19,327 bases of DNA from assembly GCA_002747015.1 (NCBI GenBank), contig NVXI01000003.1:182004-201330 (forward strand), read 5' to 3'. Origin of the DNA: Zetaproteobacteria bacterium (GTDB lineage: Bacteria > Pseudomonadota > Alphaproteobacteria > Micavibrionales > Micavibrionaceae). The position numbers were made by a program, and so were the translations under genes. The notes under the pieces were generated by a model. That model searched no databases and had not been told where the DNA came from. It saw only the letters and a program-made list of their open reading frames with translations. The stretch's first letter is position 1; each line of letters begins with the position of its first letter. Below, piece after piece: positions 6,387 through 15,945 of this stretch.

Positions 6387-9300
6387 ATGTTGATACAACA
6401 AGGTTTAAAAATAAGAATATCACGCCACCTTTACATGCGCATGCTGATCTTCATGCTCTGCCTGTTTTTTGCCAGCCTAACCACACTCAGAGAATCATCT
6501 GCACAAACTCAGCAAATACTAACATTAGAACAAAGTGGACACCCCACACCGATAGCACCATACAGCTACATTACCCTAGATAAAGAGAGAATATTAAGCC
6601 CGGATACAATTGTATCGCGCCACCGTAGCAACCTACGTGGTGAACGAAGGAATACAGATATTATCAATCTCGGAATACATTCCGCACCTTCATGGATTTT
6701 ATTCACCATTTACAATAAGTCTAACATTGATGACTGGGTTCTACATTTTGGAGACACACTAGACGGTCGCATTGGTATGGTTAAAAAAATCCATATAATG
6801 GATTACACCACAAAACAAACTATTACATATCCACCTTCAGAAGACTCAAAGAACCCCTCGCCTTTTTTAAAAAACATATTGCCTCTAAAAATAAAGCCGG
6901 GAACACAAACGACATTTATCCTTTACATTGAGACCGATAACGGCCTGCCTTTAATAATTGCACCCAAAATCATGCCTCAAAATACATATATAAGAAGCAT
7001 GCTCAGCCTTAATGTACAAACAATCATCACATCTATTCTATTCATGGGCGTGATCGCATTTTTTGCAACATCTTATTTCACAGGACGCAACAAAGCCTCC
7101 ATTGCTTTAACTGCACACTACGCATTACTTTACATCTTATTTTTTAATCTAGACACTCATTTCCTCTCGAGCAACTTCATCAATGGAACAACATTATTCA
7201 TTATATACATAACCAGCTTCATCCCTTTATTCATCGCTATAAAGTTCTTTAACGAAATCACTTATGACCAAAAACCAATGGAGAATATGGCTTTAATAGC
7301 TTTAACCATTTTCATTATCGCCATATCCATTTTATATTTACTTATCATTGGAATGAGTAATACTGGCCTTATCGCCCTTACTGGCACAATATGCATCAGC
7401 TTTGTTTCCCTTATTACTATTACTGCATTAACTGGCTCAAAATCTCCTATCATCACGACATTATTTTGTTTGGGACTGGGTTTTACCCCTCTTTCATTCT
7501 TAATACTAGCTCTATCTATCATCAATATTATCCCTGCATCCTCTTTTACAATTAATTTATTTTGGTTTTTACACATTCCAGAAGCGGCATTCTTCATCGC
7601 ATCATATGTGCAATCAAACAAGTACAGGGACATTCAAAAAGAACAAGAAAACTTACACAAAAAGCACGAACAACAATCTCTTGCCCAACTACAAAAATCA
7701 AAAGATTCCGCCGATCAAGCGCGCTTATTACGCGTTATTGAACGCGAAAGAGAGTTAATGGCAGAGTTACGCGAACGTGAAGTTAAAAGAACAGAAGAAA
7801 TGCGCCAATCCAAAGAAATAGCCGACAAAGCAAACCAAGCTAAATCCGCATTTCTAGCCGTCGTTAGTCACGAAATCAGAACACCTATGAACGGTATATT
7901 AGGTATGGTTCAATTACTCCAAAACACCAGCCTAACAAAAAGCCAAAATGAATATGTTGGTATCATGCATAAATCCGGCGATACCATGATGGCTTTGCTA
8001 AATGACATTCTCGATTTTGAAAAAATTGAACATGGCGATATGGAACTGGAACACATCGAATTCAATCTCCACCAACTGGCCAAAGATATTGTCATCTTAA
8101 TGTCCGGACATGCCGCGCAGAAAAATATTGAAATTAAATCAACGATTGCCAGTAACGTACCCGTTACTGTCCTTGGAGATCCCACGCGTTTGCGTCAAGT
8201 TCTTCTTAACCTTGCTAATAACGGTCTTAAATTCACACAAAAAGGACATGTGACGATTGAAATAACCCTGCCCGATAGTGCAGAAGAATCACTTATTCAC
8301 TTCGCCATTAAAGATACGGGTATTGGCATATCTGAAGAAGCACAAAGCAAACTATTTACACCATTTAAACAAGCAGAAACCAGTACATCACGCCAATATG
8401 GGGGCACTGGCCTTGGGCTTGCTATTTCAAACCGTCTTATTGAGGCCATGAAAGGCAAAATAATCGTAGATAGTGAAGTTGGCAAGGGTAGTACATTCTC
8501 GTTCTCAATTAAATTGGAGGCACAAACAATTACAAAAACAAGTGATGATGGCGCAGATAACGACACACGAAAAAATAATACAAAACAAGTAAGGCCTTTG
8601 CATATCTTGGTTGTTGAAGACAATGAAATGAACAGAAAGGTATTAGAAGGATTCTTATCCATCGACGGACACACTTTATCAATGGCCAAAAATGGGATGG
8701 AGGCTCTTGATATTTGCCGTACAACCAAATTAGACCTAATCCTAATGGATATTCAAATGGACGGTCTATCAGGACTGGAAACAACGACAAAAATACGAGC
8801 AAACAGCGATAAAGACATAGCAAAAACACCAATTATAGCGTTAACAGGTAATGTAATGCTCGAGGATATAGAAAGGTTCTTTGCAGCGCACATGAATGGT
8901 TTCATTGCAAAACCGATTGATGCAAGAAAGCTACGCGATGTTATTTATAATGCCTCTGTCGGAAAATTTGAAAATGATTTGCCCAAGGATTTTCTCAATA
9001 CAACCGAAGAACATGACCCAACAAACATTCAAGACATAGCACATAACCTTACATTTGATAATCGAGAAGACTTTATAGAAGAGACCGTGCCAATGCCCAC
9101 GACCAAGGAAAATGACCCAATTTTATCTCAAAAAACAAATTTAACCCTCGATAAAGAAGAAAATACAGGGACACCAGTTCCAACATTCATAACAAAGCCA
9201 TCTTCACCAAAACCAAAGACTGACATCAAAAATAATGATGAACTAACCGAAATCCAAAAATACCTGATGAAGCAACATTCCGATCAAGATAATAAAACCA

Positions 9301-9773
9301 AGGAAACCAAAATACAAAGCATAGCCCCCATTGCTTCAACACCCATGACCAAGACAATAGAACAATCAGAAAAAGATGTGATAATGCCGACAGAAAAAGA
9401 ACATAAAAATACTGAGGACATAAATGACATTTTAGATACTGATATGCTTCAAAGCCTTATTGACACACTTGGCTATGAGCAATTTGCAGGACTTCTGGAA
9501 GGGTTTTCAGAAAAAGCGAGTGAAATCATTGAAAATATAAACAGCATCATAGTAGAGGAGAATATTCCCTCTCTTGGTGCCCGTGCGCATGAACTAAAAG
9601 GCATGTCCGGTAATTTCGGTATGAAGCTCATAAGCTCCATTGCCGGAGAGGTTGAGAGGACCGCAAAAATGGCACAAAAAGAAAACGCATTATCCGAAGC
9701 GGCAAAATTAAACGCCGCAAATGAAAGAACAAAAGCGGCGTTTCAAACATGGCAAGATAATTTTAAGACTTGA
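6387..9773 (+). CDS. Hybrid sensor histidine kinase: 7TMR-DISM, HisKA, HATPase, REC, HPt
   Basis: A membrane phosphorelay sensor of about 1128 residues, numbered from the ATG at 6387. That start gives a clean signal peptide (hydrophobic core [12 protein letters not shown], likely cut near SSAQ). The frame stays open to an ATG at 6177 but would then overlap the oxidase peptide gene; 6435 is an alternative. Order: periplasmic 7TMR-DISMED2-like domain (about 40-200), seven membrane helices (about 209-411), coiled coil (412-485), HisKA with [10 protein letters not shown] (phospho-accepting His495), HATPase with N-box NLANNGLKF (about 608), DTGIGI and GGTGLGLAI (about 671-680), receiver with VEDNEMN (about 742) and Asp788 in LMDIQMDG, a polar Lys/Thr-rich linker of some 150 residues, and HPt with [14 protein letters not shown] (His1068). 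The signal is unknown. No response regulator is adjacent. It converges on ndk with only 2 bases between stop codons. Confidence 0.92.
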   Translation: MLIQQGLKIRISRHLYMRMLIFMLCLFFASLTTLRESSAQTQQILTLEQSGHPTPIAPYSYITLDKERILSPDTIVSRHRSNLRGERRNTDIINLGIHSAPSWILFTIYNKSNIDDWVLHFGDTLDGRIGMVKKIHIMDYTTKQTITYPPSEDSKNPSPFLKNILPLKIKPGTQTTFILYIETDNGLPLIIAPKIMPQNTYIRSMLSLNVQTIITSILFMGVIAFFATSYFTGRNKASIALTAHYALLYILFFNLDTHFLSSNFINGTTLFIIYITSFIPLFIAIKFFNEITYDQKPMENMALIALTIFIIAISILYLLIIGMSNTGLIALTGTICISFVSLITITALTGSKSPIITTLFCLGLGFTPLSFLILALSIINIIPASSFTINLFWFLHIPEAAFFIASYVQSNKYRDIQKEQENLHKKHEQQSLAQLQKSKDSADQARLLRVIERERELMAELREREVKRTEEMRQSKEIADKANQAKSAFLAVVSHEIRTPMNGILGMVQLLQNTSLTKSQNEYVGIMHKSGDTMMALLNDILDFEKIEHGDMELEHIEFNLHQLAKDIVILMSGHAAQKNIEIKSTIASNVPVTVLGDPTRLRQVLLNLANNGLKFTQKGHVTIEITLPDSAEESLIHFAIKDTGIGISEEAQSKLFTPFKQAETSTSRQYGGTGLGLAISNRLIEAMKGKIIVDSEVGKGSTFSFSIKLEAQTITKTSDDGADNDTRKNNTKQVRPLHILVVEDNEMNRKVLEGFLSIDGHTLSMAKNGMEALDICRTTKLDLILMDIQMDGLSGLETTTKIRANSDKDIAKTPIIALTGNVMLEDIERFFAAHMNGFIAKPIDARKLRDVIYNASVGKFENDLPKDFLNTTEEHDPTNIQDIAHNLTFDNREDFIEETVPMPTTKENDPILSQKTNLTLDKEENTGTPVPTFITKPSSPKPKTDIKNNDELTEIQKYLMKQHSDQDNKTKETKIQSIAPIASTPMTKTIEQSEKDVIMPTEKEHKNTEDINDILDTDMLQSLIDTLGYEQFAGLLEGFSEKASEIIENINSIIVEENIPSLGARAHELKGMSGNFGMKLISSIAGEVERTAKMAQKENALSEAAKLNAANERTKAAFQTWQDNFKT

Positions 9774-9775
9774 TT

Positions 9776-10198
9776 TTAGCCCACAATTTCATCGTCAGAG
9801 AAAAAATATTTAATTTCAATTGCTGCATTTTCTAAAGAATCCGAACCATGTACGGAATTCTCGCCAATATCAATCGCATATTCTTTGCGAATTGTACCCT
9901 CAGCAGCATCAGCAGGATTCGTTTCCCCCATTACTTCACGATTTTTAGCAACAGCATTTTCACCTTCTAAAACCTGAACAACAACAGGCTCTGATGACAT
10001 GAATTCTGTCAGCTCTCCAAAGAATGGACGCTCGCTATGCACTGCGTAAAATCCTTTAGCCTTCTCAAGTGACATGTGAATGCGCTTTTGTGCAATAATA
10101 CGAAGACCAGCCTCTTCCAATTTTGCATTAACAACACCTGTTAAATTACGGCGTGTTGCATCTGGTTTAATGATAGAAAATGTACGTTCAATAGCCAT
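9776..10198 (-). CDS. ndk: Nucleoside diphosphate kinase
   Basis: Moves the gamma-phosphate between nucleoside triphosphates and diphosphates, balancing NTP and dNTP pools. The 140-residue length is standard. The IIKPDA segment holds Lys11, and NSVHGSDS (114-121) holds the phospho-accepting His117. The ATG at 10198 is supported by AAGGA about 9 bases upstream. It faces the kinase gene end to end with 2 bases between stops, and I see no terminator between them, so the two transcripts may overlap. Upstream, a 223-base divergent gap separates it from the RelA/SpoT-like gene and contains a plausible promoter. Confidence 0.97.
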   Translation of the reverse strand: MAIERTFSIIKPDATRRNLTGVVNAKLEEAGLRIIAQKRIHMSLEKAKGFYAVHSERPFFGELTEFMSSEPVVVQVLEGENAVAKNREVMGETNPADAAEGTIRKEYAIDIGENSVHGSDSLENAAIEIKYFFSDDEIVG

Positions 10199-10241
10199 CT
10201 AAAATAATCCTTAATTACCCTTAAAATATAATTTGAACCTC

Positions 10242-10270
10242 TATATATCGACCTCATGCCATAGATGCAA
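10242..10270 (-). promoter_or_regulatory. Candidate promoter for ndk
   Basis: On the minus strand TTGCAT (plus coordinates 10270-10265) is followed 17 bases later by TATATA (10247-10242). Spacing is ideal, but each hexamer is only a partial match to TTGACA/TATAAT. It would give a leader of roughly 35 nt containing the AAGGA ribosome site. Confidence 0.35.
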
Positions 10271-10309
10271 GGGCGAATATTTTAAATCCTACGGTAAGCG
10301 AAACACAAA

Positions 10310-10342
10310 TTATTGCAATAACACCTGTTTTCACGCTATAGT
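10310..10342 (+). promoter_or_regulatory. Candidate promoter with a 12-bp palindrome over its -35 box, upstream of the RelA/SpoT-like gene
   Basis: TTGCAA (10313-10318) and TATAGT (10337-10342), 18 bases apart, are a fair -35/-10 pair. The -35 lies inside a perfect 12-bp palindrome TTATTGCAATAA (10310-10321). Initiation would be near 10349. An AT-rich palindrome of this length can arise by chance, so this is a weak call. Confidence 0.25.
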
Positions 10343-10385
10343 GACGGTATAAAAAATAAAAGTCCAAAAAATGGATTTAAAATAA

Positions 10386-10401
10386 TCTGGAAATTTCCAG
10401 A
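10386..10401. promoter_or_regulatory. Perfect 16-bp palindrome, possible operator or leader hairpin
   Basis: TCTGGAAATTTCCAGA is a perfect inverted repeat ending 20 bases before the ATG at 10422. Placed between the candidate promoter and the start codon, it could bind a dimeric repressor. In RNA it could instead form a 5-bp stem with a 6-nt loop next to the weak ribosome site (GGGTG). It does not match the alphaproteobacterial LexA box or another operator I recognise. Confidence 0.45.
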
Positions 10402-10421
10402 CATAGTGGGTGTAGAATCAG

Positions 10422-11192
10422 ATGAAACAAAAAGATATCATCAGTGTATCGTTCAATAAGCAAGGCGATTTACTTCAGGTTATGGAGCTTGATGAGCTTT
10501 ATGCAACAAGCGCTGAAACCCGTTTTAAAGTTGGCGCGTTCCTCCTACATATTCTTGATGAGGCCAATGTAAGTGATGCCTTTATGGGGCCCAATAAAAA
10601 CAAAGAAGATGCCGAAAGAAAAATTGATCAAAGATTTGATGGGGATTCTCGCTGTATAACGGATATTGTCCGTGGAAAAATTGTTATTGATACATCTGAC
10701 CAACTTGCCGCGATCATGAGTATTTTCAGAAACCCTGATACAGGGCCTTTGAAAGAGGCTGGCATAAAAGTTGAGCTTGAAAAAAACAATTTTGAAAACC
10801 CAAAACCCTATACAGGGTATCGAGGATTATCATACAAAATTTCCGTTCCCACAGGGGATGATGGAAAACCACATGTTGTCGAATTACAAATCGTGTCCAC
10901 GGCCATGGAAGCCGTCTATGATATGACCCATGAACATAAAAGAGCAGCAGAGGATATCTATCGGAATGCCGCGCGCGATTATAAAGCCGGAACACGAAAA
11001 GATCCGGCCCTAACAGATGAAGAGCTGGATATGGCAACGCATCATTATGCCGTTTGCGAATACTATAATGCCAAGATCGCCCATGAAGAGGGTTATGATC
11101 GTTTCTTAGAAGATGAAGAAAGACATGCCTTCACGCCGGAAAAAGAAAAAGAACTCATTGCGCATATGGCCATAATTGGTGTTGAACCTTAA
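10422..11192 (+). CDS. RelA/SpoT-like nucleotidyltransferase domain protein
   Basis: A 256-residue soluble protein whose centre resembles the alarmone synthetase fold. ITDIVRGKIVID (79-90) fits the strand carrying the catalytic Asp (here Asp81). TGYRGLSYKI (131-140) fits the NGYQSLHT element whose Tyr stacks on the nucleotide (here Tyr133). HVVELQIVSTAME (151-163) fits E.QIRT..M with the second catalytic acid (Glu154). MTHEHKRAAEDIYR (168-181) fits the following helix. The hydrolase, TGS and ACT domains of full RelA/SpoT are absent, as in small alarmone synthetases and toxSAS toxins. The His of SLH is replaced by Tyr, and the usual basic G-loop before the domain is unclear, so the reaction may differ. 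The C-terminal 70 residues are charged and helical. No signal peptide is seen. It probably leads a cassette with two small unknown genes. Confidence 0.6.
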   Translation: MKQKDIISVSFNKQGDLLQVMELDELYATSAETRFKVGAFLLHILDEANVSDAFMGPNKNKEDAERKIDQRFDGDSRCITDIVRGKIVIDTSDQLAAIMSIFRNPDTGPLKEAGIKVELEKNNFENPKPYTGYRGLSYKISVPTGDDGKPHVVELQIVSTAMEAVYDMTHEHKRAAEDIYRNAARDYKAGTRKDPALTDEELDMATHHYAVCEYYNAKIAHEEGYDRFLEDEERHAFTPEKEKELIAHMAIIGVEP

Positions 11193-11243
11193 TTAGAAAC
11201 AGAATTTAACAATATTAATAATTTAAAGCTTGCATAGTAATAC

Positions 11244-11249
11244 TATAAT
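11244..11249 (+). promoter_or_regulatory. Consensus -10 box (TATAAT) before the two small genes
   Basis: The 98-base gap after the RelA/SpoT-like gene contains a perfect TATAAT 42 bases before the ATG at 11291, partly overlapping a small inverted repeat ATAGT-AAT-ACTAT (11234-11246). The position of a -35 box (around 11221-11226) is AT-rich and unconvincing. The small genes could have their own promoter or be read through from upstream. Confidence 0.22.
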
Positions 11250-11290
11250 AAAGTACGACATTTAAAATACAGTTATAGATTGATAGACTT

Positions 11291-11653
11291 ATGGATAATA
11301 AAGACCAAATACAACAAGGCTTATCAAAAGCATTTAGAGCTCTTCCCAAAGACACCACACGTTTTGGCGTTTGGGAAGGAGAAAATGATGTTGAAAGGTT
11401 TATTAAGGTTGTGGAATCATCCACGAACCCAAGTACGACATCGACTCTATCATGGATACCGCGCAGTATAGAAGAATATGATTTCCGTAAGAGCACTTGG
11501 GAACCAAAAGAAGATCTAATGCATATTATGAATAGCGACCGATTTACATTCTTTGAAACCCCGCAAGATTGTCAAAATGCAATGATAGAACATGTTCAAC
11601 AGCGCTTGAATTCACCTGATATCAGCCCAATAATACAAGAACTGGACGCATAG
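11291..11653 (+). CDS. Unrecognised 120-residue protein
   Basis: I do not recognise this protein. It is soluble, slightly acidic and has no signal peptide or membrane helix. The N-terminal part (DNKDQIQQGLSKAFRAL) and the C-terminal part (CQNAMIEHVQQRLN, about 93-106) look helical. The middle has aromatic and Trp residues (FGVWEGE, LSWIPRS, STWEPKE) that could form a small beta element. The ATG at 11291 is the first possible start after an in-frame TAG at 11276. Its ribosome site is poor. A shorter overlapping frame (11280-11471) is taken as a shadow. It ends 5 bases before the next small gene, so the two are probably co-transcribed. Being downstream of the RelA/SpoT-like gene, a partner or antidote role is possible but unsupported by homology. 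Confidence 0.55.
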   Translation: MDNKDQIQQGLSKAFRALPKDTTRFGVWEGENDVERFIKVVESSTNPSTTSTLSWIPRSIEEYDFRKSTWEPKEDLMHIMNSDRFTFFETPQDCQNAMIEHVQQRLNSPDISPIIQELDA

Positions 11654-11658
11654 ACACG

Positions 11659-11892
11659 ATGCCCTCAAAAGAAAGAGTTTATCACTATTACCTTCTTGGT
11701 AACCGTCCCATAAAAGTCACGTGCAGCGCGATGGAAATCCCCATTAACATTGAAATAGTAGATTCAGATAAAAAAGAGTTTGTCTCTGACCTTTCGCTCG
11801 TTCCCGTTATCACGGACAGTATGGACATCAGAAAAGTAGACGAAAACGAATTTATAAACGCCTGCCTTGCAAAGGGCGTAAAACCTATTTAG
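11659..11892 (+). CDS. Unrecognised 77-residue protein
   Basis: I do not recognise this protein. It is small, soluble and mostly beta in pattern: alternating hydrophobic residues in RVYHYYLLG, IKVTCSAMEIPINIEIVD and LSLVPVITDSMDI suggest a few strands, followed by a short helix (ENEFINACLAKG). It begins 5 bases after the preceding gene's stop with GGACG as a weak ribosome site, consistent with coupling. Its stop is 21 bases from the alaS stop on the other strand. No cysteine cluster, DNA-binding helix-turn-helix or export signal is evident. Confidence 0.52.
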   Translation: MPSKERVYHYYLLGNRPIKVTCSAMEIPINIEIVDSDKKEFVSDLSLVPVITDSMDIRKVDENEFINACLAKGVKPI

Positions 11893-11913
11893 AGCGACCC
11901 ACCTCTATTACAC

Positions 11914-14637
11914 CTAGCCTGCCAAATCTTTTTCAATCGCTTCCAGCGCACTATTCGCCGCATCTACATTCGGGCCACCGGCCTGCGCCATATCAGGGCG
12001 ACCACCGCCACCTTTACCGCCCAGCGCACAAGAACCAACGCGCACAAGATCAACTGCACTGATCTTTGCGGTGAGATCAGCGGTGACACCAACCACGATA
12101 GAGGCTTTACCTTCATCGGTAGAAATAAGAACAACCACGCCGGAGCCAAGTTGCGTTTTCAAATCATCAGCCATAGGTTTAAGATCTTTTGGCGGGAAAC
12201 CTTCAAGCACTTTAGTAATAAACTTCACACCGCCAATTTCTTTGATATCAGAAGCATCAGTTTCCGCCCCTTGCGCGCGGCGATTCTTTGAAATTTGTTT
12301 TTGCAGCATCTTTTTGTGCGCGACTAAATCATCTTCATTATCTTCCGCAATGATTAAATCTTCATCACCCAACGCCTTAAGTTCAATGCGTAAGCTTTCA
12401 ATTTCAGCCTTTAATTTATCAATTTTATCTTTATGAACCTGCGCTTTCCCTGCGAGATAAGCATCAACACGCGCACCTGTAACGGCTTCAAGACGGCGGA
12501 TACCAGATGCCAAAGCCCCTTCAGAAGTTATTTTAAACTTCCCAATTTCACCTGTCTTTTTGACATGCGTACCGCCGCAAAGCTCAATCGAGAATGTACG
12601 TCCGCCTTTTTCCGTACCCATTGTAACAACGCGCACTTCATCATCATATTTCTCACCGAACAGAGCCATAGCTCCGCTCTCACGCGCCTCATCGATAGGC
12701 ATCACGCGGGTGACAACTTCGGTATTACTGCGAATTTCCGCGTTTACGATTCCCTCAACCTCAGTCAATTGCGCCGCCGTAATCGGATTGGGTTGCGATA
12801 CATCAAAGCGCGTACGCTCCGCATCTTGTAAGCTCCCCTTCTGCGCAACATGATCGCCCAACACTTGGCGCAGAGCTTCATGCATCAGATGAGTGACGGA
12901 GTGATTTGATTGAATTGCGGTTCGGCGGGTTGTATCAATGGTCATTGTCACAGTATCATCAATGTTCACACTTGCATCAATTTTGTGACGAGGTACTTTT
13001 CCAATATGTAGGCACAACTGGCCCAGTTTCTTTTTTGTATCTTCAACATCAAATGCAAATGTCTTGGTATTGGCAACGATTTGTCCATCTGGTAATTCAT
13101 TAGAAAAAATTCCCGTATCACCAACTTGACCACCACTTTCAGCATAGAATGGCGTTTGGTTTGTTATCACAATACCATCTTCACCTGCCTTTAAAGTCTC
13201 AACACGATTACCGTCCTTAACTATCGCCAAAACTTTGCCTTCGGCTTGATCTTTATCATAGCCAAGGAACTCCGTTGCGCCGATCTCGTCCAGAATATCA
13301 AACCAAATTTTTTCGTTGGTTTCGCCACCTGCACCAGACCATGCGGCACGGGCTTTTGTTTTTTGCTCCGCCATTGCACTATCAAAGGCATCCGTATCAA
13401 CGTCGATATTCTTGGCACGCAGAGCGTCCTGTGTCAGGTCTAGCGGAAATCCAAAAGTGTCATAGAGTTTAAACGCAACTGCACCAGAAAACTTTGCGCC
13501 TTCATCAACCTTGCCTGTTTCCTCATCAAGCATTTTCAAACCACGATCTAACATCGCCTTAAAGCGCTTTTCCTCGGTCTCCAATGTTTGCTTAATCAGG
13601 CTTTCTGCGCGTTTCAACTCCGGATACGCTTCACCCATTTTACCAAGCAAGGTCGGAAATAATTTATGCATCAAAGGGTCTTGTGCGCCCAACAAATGAG
13701 CATGGCGCATTCCACGGCGCATAATACGGCGCAAAACATAGCCACGCCCCTCATTACTTGGCATCACACCATCAGCCATCAAGAACGAGCACGCACGCAA
13801 ATGATCTGCAATCACCTTATGGGATGCCGCCATATCACCATCGGCCTCAACCGAGGTCAAATCGGCGCTATGCTCAATTAGATCGCGCATAATATCAATG
13901 TCATAATTATTGTTCGACCCCATCAAGGTCGCAACGATGCGCTCCAACCCCATGCCGGTATCAACGCTTGGCGCTGGCAAATCTATACGTGTATCCGCAT
14001 CGATCTGCTCATATTGCATAAAGACGTTATTCCAAATCTCGATAAAACGATCGCCGTCCTCTTCTTTAGATCCCGGAGGGCCGCCCCAAATATGCTCTCC
14101 ATGGTCATAAAAAATTTCGGTACATGGACCACAAGGCCCCGTATCACCCATACGCCAGAAATTATCGTCTGTCGCAATACGGATGATTTTATGATCGGCA
14201 AAGCCTGTGACTTTTTTCCAAATGGCGGCGGCTTCTTCGTCCGTACTATGCACCGTAACGCAGATCTTATCAGGATCAAGAGCGAAGTTCTTTGTTACCA
14301 TCTCCCATGCAAAAGCGATGGCATCTTCCTTAAAATAATCACCGAACGAGAAATTCCCCAACATTTCAAAGAAAGTATGATGGCGCGCGGTATAACCTAC
14401 ATTTTCCAAATCATTATGTTTGCCGCCTGCGCGCACACACTTCTGCGATGTTGCCGCACGACTATAGGGACGTTTTTCTTTACCTGTAAAAACATCCTTA
14501 AACTGCACCATTCCTGCATTTACAAACATTAATGTCGGATCATTATGCGGTACAAGAGACGAAGACTCAACAATCTCATGCCCTCTTGATTTGAAAAAAC
14601 CTAAAAATTCACTACGTACATCATTGACTGTTTTCAT
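11914..14637 (-). CDS. alaS: Alanyl-tRNA synthetase
   Basis: Charges tRNA-Ala and clears mischarged Ser/Gly. At 907 residues it is slightly longer than the usual 870-880. The class II catalytic domain is intact at the N-terminus ([59 protein letters not shown]). The editing domain carries the zinc set: HSVTH at 579-583 (His579, His583) and CGGTHV starting at 687 (Cys687, His691). The C-terminal C-Ala domain ends with the glycine-rich [16 protein letters not shown]. The ATG at 14637 is preceded by GAGTGAAG. It is divergent from the phosphatase gene with only 42 bases between starts, and converges on the two small unknown genes with 21 bases between stops. Long open frames on the plus strand across this gene are shadows. 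Confidence 0.98.
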   Translation of the reverse strand: MKTVNDVRSEFLGFFKSRGHEIVESSSLVPHNDPTLMFVNAGMVQFKDVFTGKEKRPYSRAATSQKCVRAGGKHNDLENVGYTARHHTFFEMLGNFSFGDYFKEDAIAFAWEMVTKNFALDPDKICVTVHSTDEEAAAIWKKVTGFADHKIIRIATDDNFWRMGDTGPCGPCTEIFYDHGEHIWGGPPGSKEEDGDRFIEIWNNVFMQYEQIDADTRIDLPAPSVDTGMGLERIVATLMGSNNNYDIDIMRDLIEHSADLTSVEADGDMAASHKVIADHLRACSFLMADGVMPSNEGRGYVLRRIMRRGMRHAHLLGAQDPLMHKLFPTLLGKMGEAYPELKRAESLIKQTLETEEKRFKAMLDRGLKMLDEETGKVDEGAKFSGAVAFKLYDTFGFPLDLTQDALRAKNIDVDTDAFDSAMAEQKTKARAAWSGAGGETNEKIWFDILDEIGATEFLGYDKDQAEGKVLAIVKDGNRVETLKAGEDGIVITNQTPFYAESGGQVGDTGIFSNELPDGQIVANTKTFAFDVEDTKKKLGQLCLHIGKVPRHKIDASVNIDDTVTMTIDTTRRTAIQSNHSVTHLMHEALRQVLGDHVAQKGSLQDAERTRFDVSQPNPITAAQLTEVEGIVNAEIRSNTEVVTRVMPIDEARESGAMALFGEKYDDEVRVVTMGTEKGGRTFSIELCGGTHVKKTGEIGKFKITSEGALASGIRRLEAVTGARVDAYLAGKAQVHKDKIDKLKAEIESLRIELKALGDEDLIIAEDNEDDLVAHKKMLQKQISKNRRAQGAETDASDIKEIGGVKFITKVLEGFPPKDLKPMADDLKTQLGSGVVVLISTDEGKASIVVGVTADLTAKISAVDLVRVGSCALGGKGGGGRPDMAQAGGPNVDAANSALEAIEKDLAG

Positions 14638-14679
14638 CGCTTCACTCTATTCTTATTATTAAGTTTTGGAGGTATATTT

Positions 14680-15459
14680 ATGGACGAATTTGTAGCACTT
14701 GCCAATAGGATGGCCGATACAGCGGGTAAAATTATTAAAAAATATTACCGACAGCCTTTCGATGTTGAAAAAAAAGCAGATTCTAGTCCTGTTACGATTG
14801 CAGATCGCGAAGTGGAACAAGCCCTTAGGGAGATGATCGCAAAAAAACGTCCCGATGACGGTATATTAGGTGAAGAATATGGACATCAGGAAAGTAATAG
14901 CGGCTTTACATGGGTGATTGACCCGATAGACGGCACCAAATCCTTTATGATTGGCCGTCCTACATTTGGTACATTAATCGCCCTGTGCGAGGGGGATGCG
15001 CCAACACTTGGCATAATCGACCAGCCTATATTAAAAGAACGTTGGGTTGGTATGAATGGCAAAAAAACAACAATGAATGGTAAAGCTGTCCAAACGCGCG
15101 AGTGCAAGACAATCGATGAGGCAAGGATCGGCAGTACAACCCCGATGATGTTTGACAAGCTGGAAGACTATGATCGCGCCTATCATATCTTTGAGCAAGG
15201 AACATCACAAATGGTTTGGGGTGGTGATTGCTATATGTATGGTCTGATTGCCAGTGGATATATGGATGTTGCCTTTGAGCAAAACCTCTCGCCTTATGAC
15301 TTTGCCGCCCTTGTCCCCATCATTAAAGGTGCAGGCGGACATATCAGCGATTGGCGCGGTGATGATCTAACCCTTAACTCTGCCGGTAAAGTCATTGCCT
15401 GCGGTGATAAAGACCTCTGGCCAGCACTAGAAAAAAGAATACTCAAATCACCTTATTAG
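14680..15459 (+). CDS. hisN: Inositol monophosphatase-family histidinol-phosphatase (HisN type)
   Basis: A 259-residue Mg-dependent phosphatase of the inositol monophosphatase fold, probably converting histidinol phosphate to histidinol in histidine synthesis. Metal ligands are visible: GEE (64-66), DPIDGT (81-86), WGGD (180-183, Asp183) and Asp207 in SPYDFAAL. The phrases SPVTIADREVEQ, KSFMIGRPTFGTLIAL and YDFAALVPIIKGAGG are closest in my reading to the HisN subfamily (TIGR02067) rather than SuhB or CysQ, but inositol-1-phosphatase activity cannot be excluded. A strong GGAGG lies 7 bases before the ATG, much better than its neighbours' sites. It is divergent from alaS and followed after 5 bases by the DUF4262 gene. 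Confidence 0.85.
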   Translation: MDEFVALANRMADTAGKIIKKYYRQPFDVEKKADSSPVTIADREVEQALREMIAKKRPDDGILGEEYGHQESNSGFTWVIDPIDGTKSFMIGRPTFGTLIALCEGDAPTLGIIDQPILKERWVGMNGKKTTMNGKAVQTRECKTIDEARIGSTTPMMFDKLEDYDRAYHIFEQGTSQMVWGGDCYMYGLIASGYMDVAFEQNLSPYDFAALVPIIKGAGGHISDWRGDDLTLNSAGKVIACGDKDLWPALEKRILKSPY

Positions 15460-15464
15460 GACGC

Positions 15465-15932
15465 ATGATGAATCCAGACGAAGAAAAACAGCTAGAAGAA
15501 AAAGCCCTCAGCAATATCGAGAAGAATGGCTGTCATATCCTGCATATAACAGAAGATAACGACGACCCGTCTTTCACGTATTCAATTGGTATTCAAAAAT
15601 GCACAGGGAAACCGGACATTATTGTCACCGGCCTTGACCGTGACACGTCACATTTCTTAATCAATGAATATAATTACCGTATCAAAGATGGTGAAACTTT
15701 CGAAGTCGATAAATTTTATGAAGAATTCCTCGACGACGTTAAAGTCACATTTAAAGAAGTCGATAAAAAGCACTATCCAAATTATTTTGGATGGGGACAT
15801 TGGTTGCATAAGGGGGATGACTTCAAAGTCCTGCATCTAATCTGGCCTGACACAAATGGTGCATGGCCATGGGAAAAGAAAGCATCAAAGGATTATCGTT
15901 GGCATATGCCGCCACTCTATACGCGTGGATAA
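15465..15932 (+). CDS. DUF4262 domain protein
   Basis: A 155-residue soluble protein that looks like a whole DUF4262 domain (PF14081), a family without an assigned function. Recognisable parts are the N-terminal helix and CHILHITEDNDDPSFTYSIG (23-42), KPDIIVTGL (about 49-57), and a C-terminal segment with a conserved WPD (FKVLHLIWPDTNGAWPWEK). Two ATG codons stand in tandem (15465 and 15468). AGGA at 15458-15461 is only 3 bases from the first and 6 from the second, so the second may be the better start. It sits 5 bases after hisN and is probably co-transcribed with it. It converges with the lytic transglycosylase gene, 13 bases between stops. Confidence 0.82.
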   Translation: MMNPDEEKQLEEKALSNIEKNGCHILHITEDNDDPSFTYSIGIQKCTGKPDIIVTGLDRDTSHFLINEYNYRIKDGETFEVDKFYEEFLDDVKVTFKEVDKKHYPNYFGWGHWLHKGDDFKVLHLIWPDTNGAWPWEKKASKDYRWHMPPLYTRG

Positions 15933-15945
15933 CCAATCTCTGATA

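Noticed and set aside
8297..8832. Minus-strand frames opposite the kinase HATPase and receiver domains
   Set aside because: They are antisense to well-defined kinase motifs, with serine- and cysteine-rich low-plausibility products.
11280..11471. 63-residue frame starting just before the 120-residue gene
   Set aside because: It overlaps the 120-residue frame almost entirely in another phase, has no better ribosome site and ends inside it. Treated as a shadow.
14014..14532. 172-residue plus-strand frame opposite alaS, and the other plus-strand frames across 12071-14110
   Set aside because: They lie wholly antisense to a strongly supported alaS and show no domain, start signal or plausible protein composition.
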